Of a stretch of DNA of 7,487 nucleotides, positions 6,520 through 7,487 are shown piece by piece (position 1 is the stretch's first letter; each line of letters begins with the position of its first letter). A program made the translations under genes and the position numbers. The notes below the pieces were generated by a model. The model was not told the origin of the DNA, searched no databases, and worked only from the letters and a program-made list of their open reading frames with translations. The stretch comes from Tannerellaceae bacterium (lineage in GTDB: Bacteria; Bacteroidota; Bacteroidia; Bacteroidales; Tannerellaceae), in NCBI GenBank assembly GCA_031267775.1, contig JAIRYL010000125.1:1-7487 (forward strand). Reading direction: 5' to 3'.

Positions 6520-7401
6520 ATGAAAGTTTATGTATTTCCTGGCCAAGGCGCTCAATTTGTGGGAATGGGGAAAGATCTTTACGAAAACAACCCCTTAGCA
6601 AACAAGTTATTTGAAAAGGCAAATGAAATCCTTGGTTTCAGAATCACTGATTTAATGTTTGAAGGAACAGACGAAGACCTGAAGCAAACAAAAGTTACGC
6701 AGCCTGCTATTTTCTTACATTCCGTTATATTGGCTAAGGCTTTATGCAACCCGTTTAAGCCGGATATGGCCGCCGGACATTCTTTAGGCGAATTTTCGGC
6801 ATTAGTTGCAGCCGGCGCTCTTTCTTTTGAAGACGGCCTTGCGCTTGTTTCAAAACGGGCAATGGCCATGCAGAAAGCATGCGAAGCTATTCCATCTGCT
6901 ATGGCTGCTATTTTGGGTTTACCGGATGCGAAAATTGAAGAAATTTGCGTCGGAATTAAAGGCGAGATTGTTGTTCCGGCCAATTATAACAGTCCCGGAC
7001 AGGTTGTGATATCAGGAACAATACCGGGAATCGATAAAGCTTGTGAATTACTGTTGGCGGCTGGAGCCAAACGCGCATTAAAACTAAAAGTTGGCGGCGC
7101 TTTCCATTCTCCATTGATGAAACCGGCGAGAGAGGAACTGGCAAAAGCGATTGAAGATACTCCGTTTAATAAACCGATATGCCCTGTCTATCAAAATGTA
7201 GACGCTCAGCCGCAAACAAATCCCGGCATAATCAAAGAAAACCTTATTTCTCAATTAACTTCACCTGTGCGTTGGACGCAAATTGTTGAAAATATGATTG
7301 CTGCCGGAGCAGACCATTTTATTGAATTAGGCCCGGGTACAGTACTACAAGGCTTAGTTAAGAAAATAAATAAAGATATAACAACGGAAGGCATGCAATA
7401 A
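6520..7401 (+). CDS. fabD: Malonyl-CoA:acyl-carrier-protein transacylase
   Basis: FabD moves malonyl groups from CoA to acyl carrier protein in the cytoplasm, supplying the extender unit of type II fatty acid synthesis. The 293-residue product, normal for the family, has the whole signature set. FPGQGAQ (6-12) gives the oxyanion-hole Gln. GHSLGE (86-91) carries the nucleophile Ser88. KRAMAMQ (112-118) has Arg113, which binds the malonyl carboxylate. NYNSPGQVVISG (155-166) is the family Asn-containing block, and GGAFHSPLM (192-200) carries the catalytic His196. ELGPGTVLQGLVKK (269-282) is the usual C-terminal block. The start is supported by the alignment of MKVYVFPGQG with other FabD N-termini and by the A-rich leader. 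It is divergent from tatA and appears to be transcribed alone, since a hairpin follows. Confidence 0.97.
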   Translation: MKVYVFPGQGAQFVGMGKDLYENNPLANKLFEKANEILGFRITDLMFEGTDEDLKQTKVTQPAIFLHSVILAKALCNPFKPDMAAGHSLGEFSALVAAGALSFEDGLALVSKRAMAMQKACEAIPSAMAAILGLPDAKIEEICVGIKGEIVVPANYNSPGQVVISGTIPGIDKACELLLAAGAKRALKLKVGGAFHSPLMKPAREELAKAIEDTPFNKPICPVYQNVDAQPQTNPGIIKENLISQLTSPVRWTQIVENMIAAGADHFIELGPGTVLQGLVKKINKDITTEGMQ

Positions 7402-7467
7402 ACCTGTTTTTTCCGTATGAGACAGAGCCGCCTTTCCTGTTTTTCGGAAGATGTTCCAAAACGGTAA

Positions 7468-7487
7468 GGCTCTGTTCGAACAGAGCC
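7468..7487 (+). terminator. Perfect palindrome downstream of fabD, probable terminator cut by the window edge
   Basis: The last 20 bases are self-complementary: arms GGCTCTG and CAGAGCC around the centre TTCGAA. As RNA they form a stable GC-rich stem with a small loop. The bases that would show a T-run lie outside the window, so terminator function is inferred. It begins 67 bases after the fabD stop. Confidence 0.55.

Overview
The window looks like the chromosome of a Bacteroidota bacterium, most likely of the order Bacteroidales. The grounds are lipoprotein-rich secreted carbohydrate genes without strong Shine-Dalgarno sites, AT-rich leaders directly before start codons, Bacteroides-type -7 boxes (TAnnTTTG) before tatA and fabD, and a compact tatA-tatC pair beside fabD. 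The genus cannot be fixed by reading alone.

Positions 1-5158 hold five tightly packed plus-strand genes that read as one operon entering from the left: the 3' end of a ThuA-like gene, a divergent ThuA-like lipoprotein, a large secreted glycoside hydrolase family 9 (GH9) protein, a second ThuA-like lipoprotein, and a secreted ThuA-like protein. Gaps are 10-22 bases, taking the most likely starts. Four ThuA-fold (glutamine-amidotransferase-like) genes around one GH9 hydrolase is the most unusual part of the window. The four full-length products all carry export signals, so they probably act together in the periplasm or on the outer membrane on a beta-glycan or glycoside. The substrate is not visible. 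No SusC/SusD, regulator or transporter lies in the window.

Positions 5159-5352 are non-coding and hold a long symmetric hairpin that can terminate both the operon and the convergent tat genes. Positions 5353-6377 (minus strand) encode TatC and TatA, a minimal twin-arginine translocase. Positions 6378-6519 form a divergent promoter region. Positions 6520-7401 encode FabD, the malonyl-CoA:ACP transacylase of fatty acid synthesis. The last 86 bases are non-coding and end in a perfect palindrome, probably the fabD terminator, cut by the window edge.

The tat and fabD genes are housekeeping. The GH9/ThuA cluster is accessory, and no functional link between the two parts is visible.
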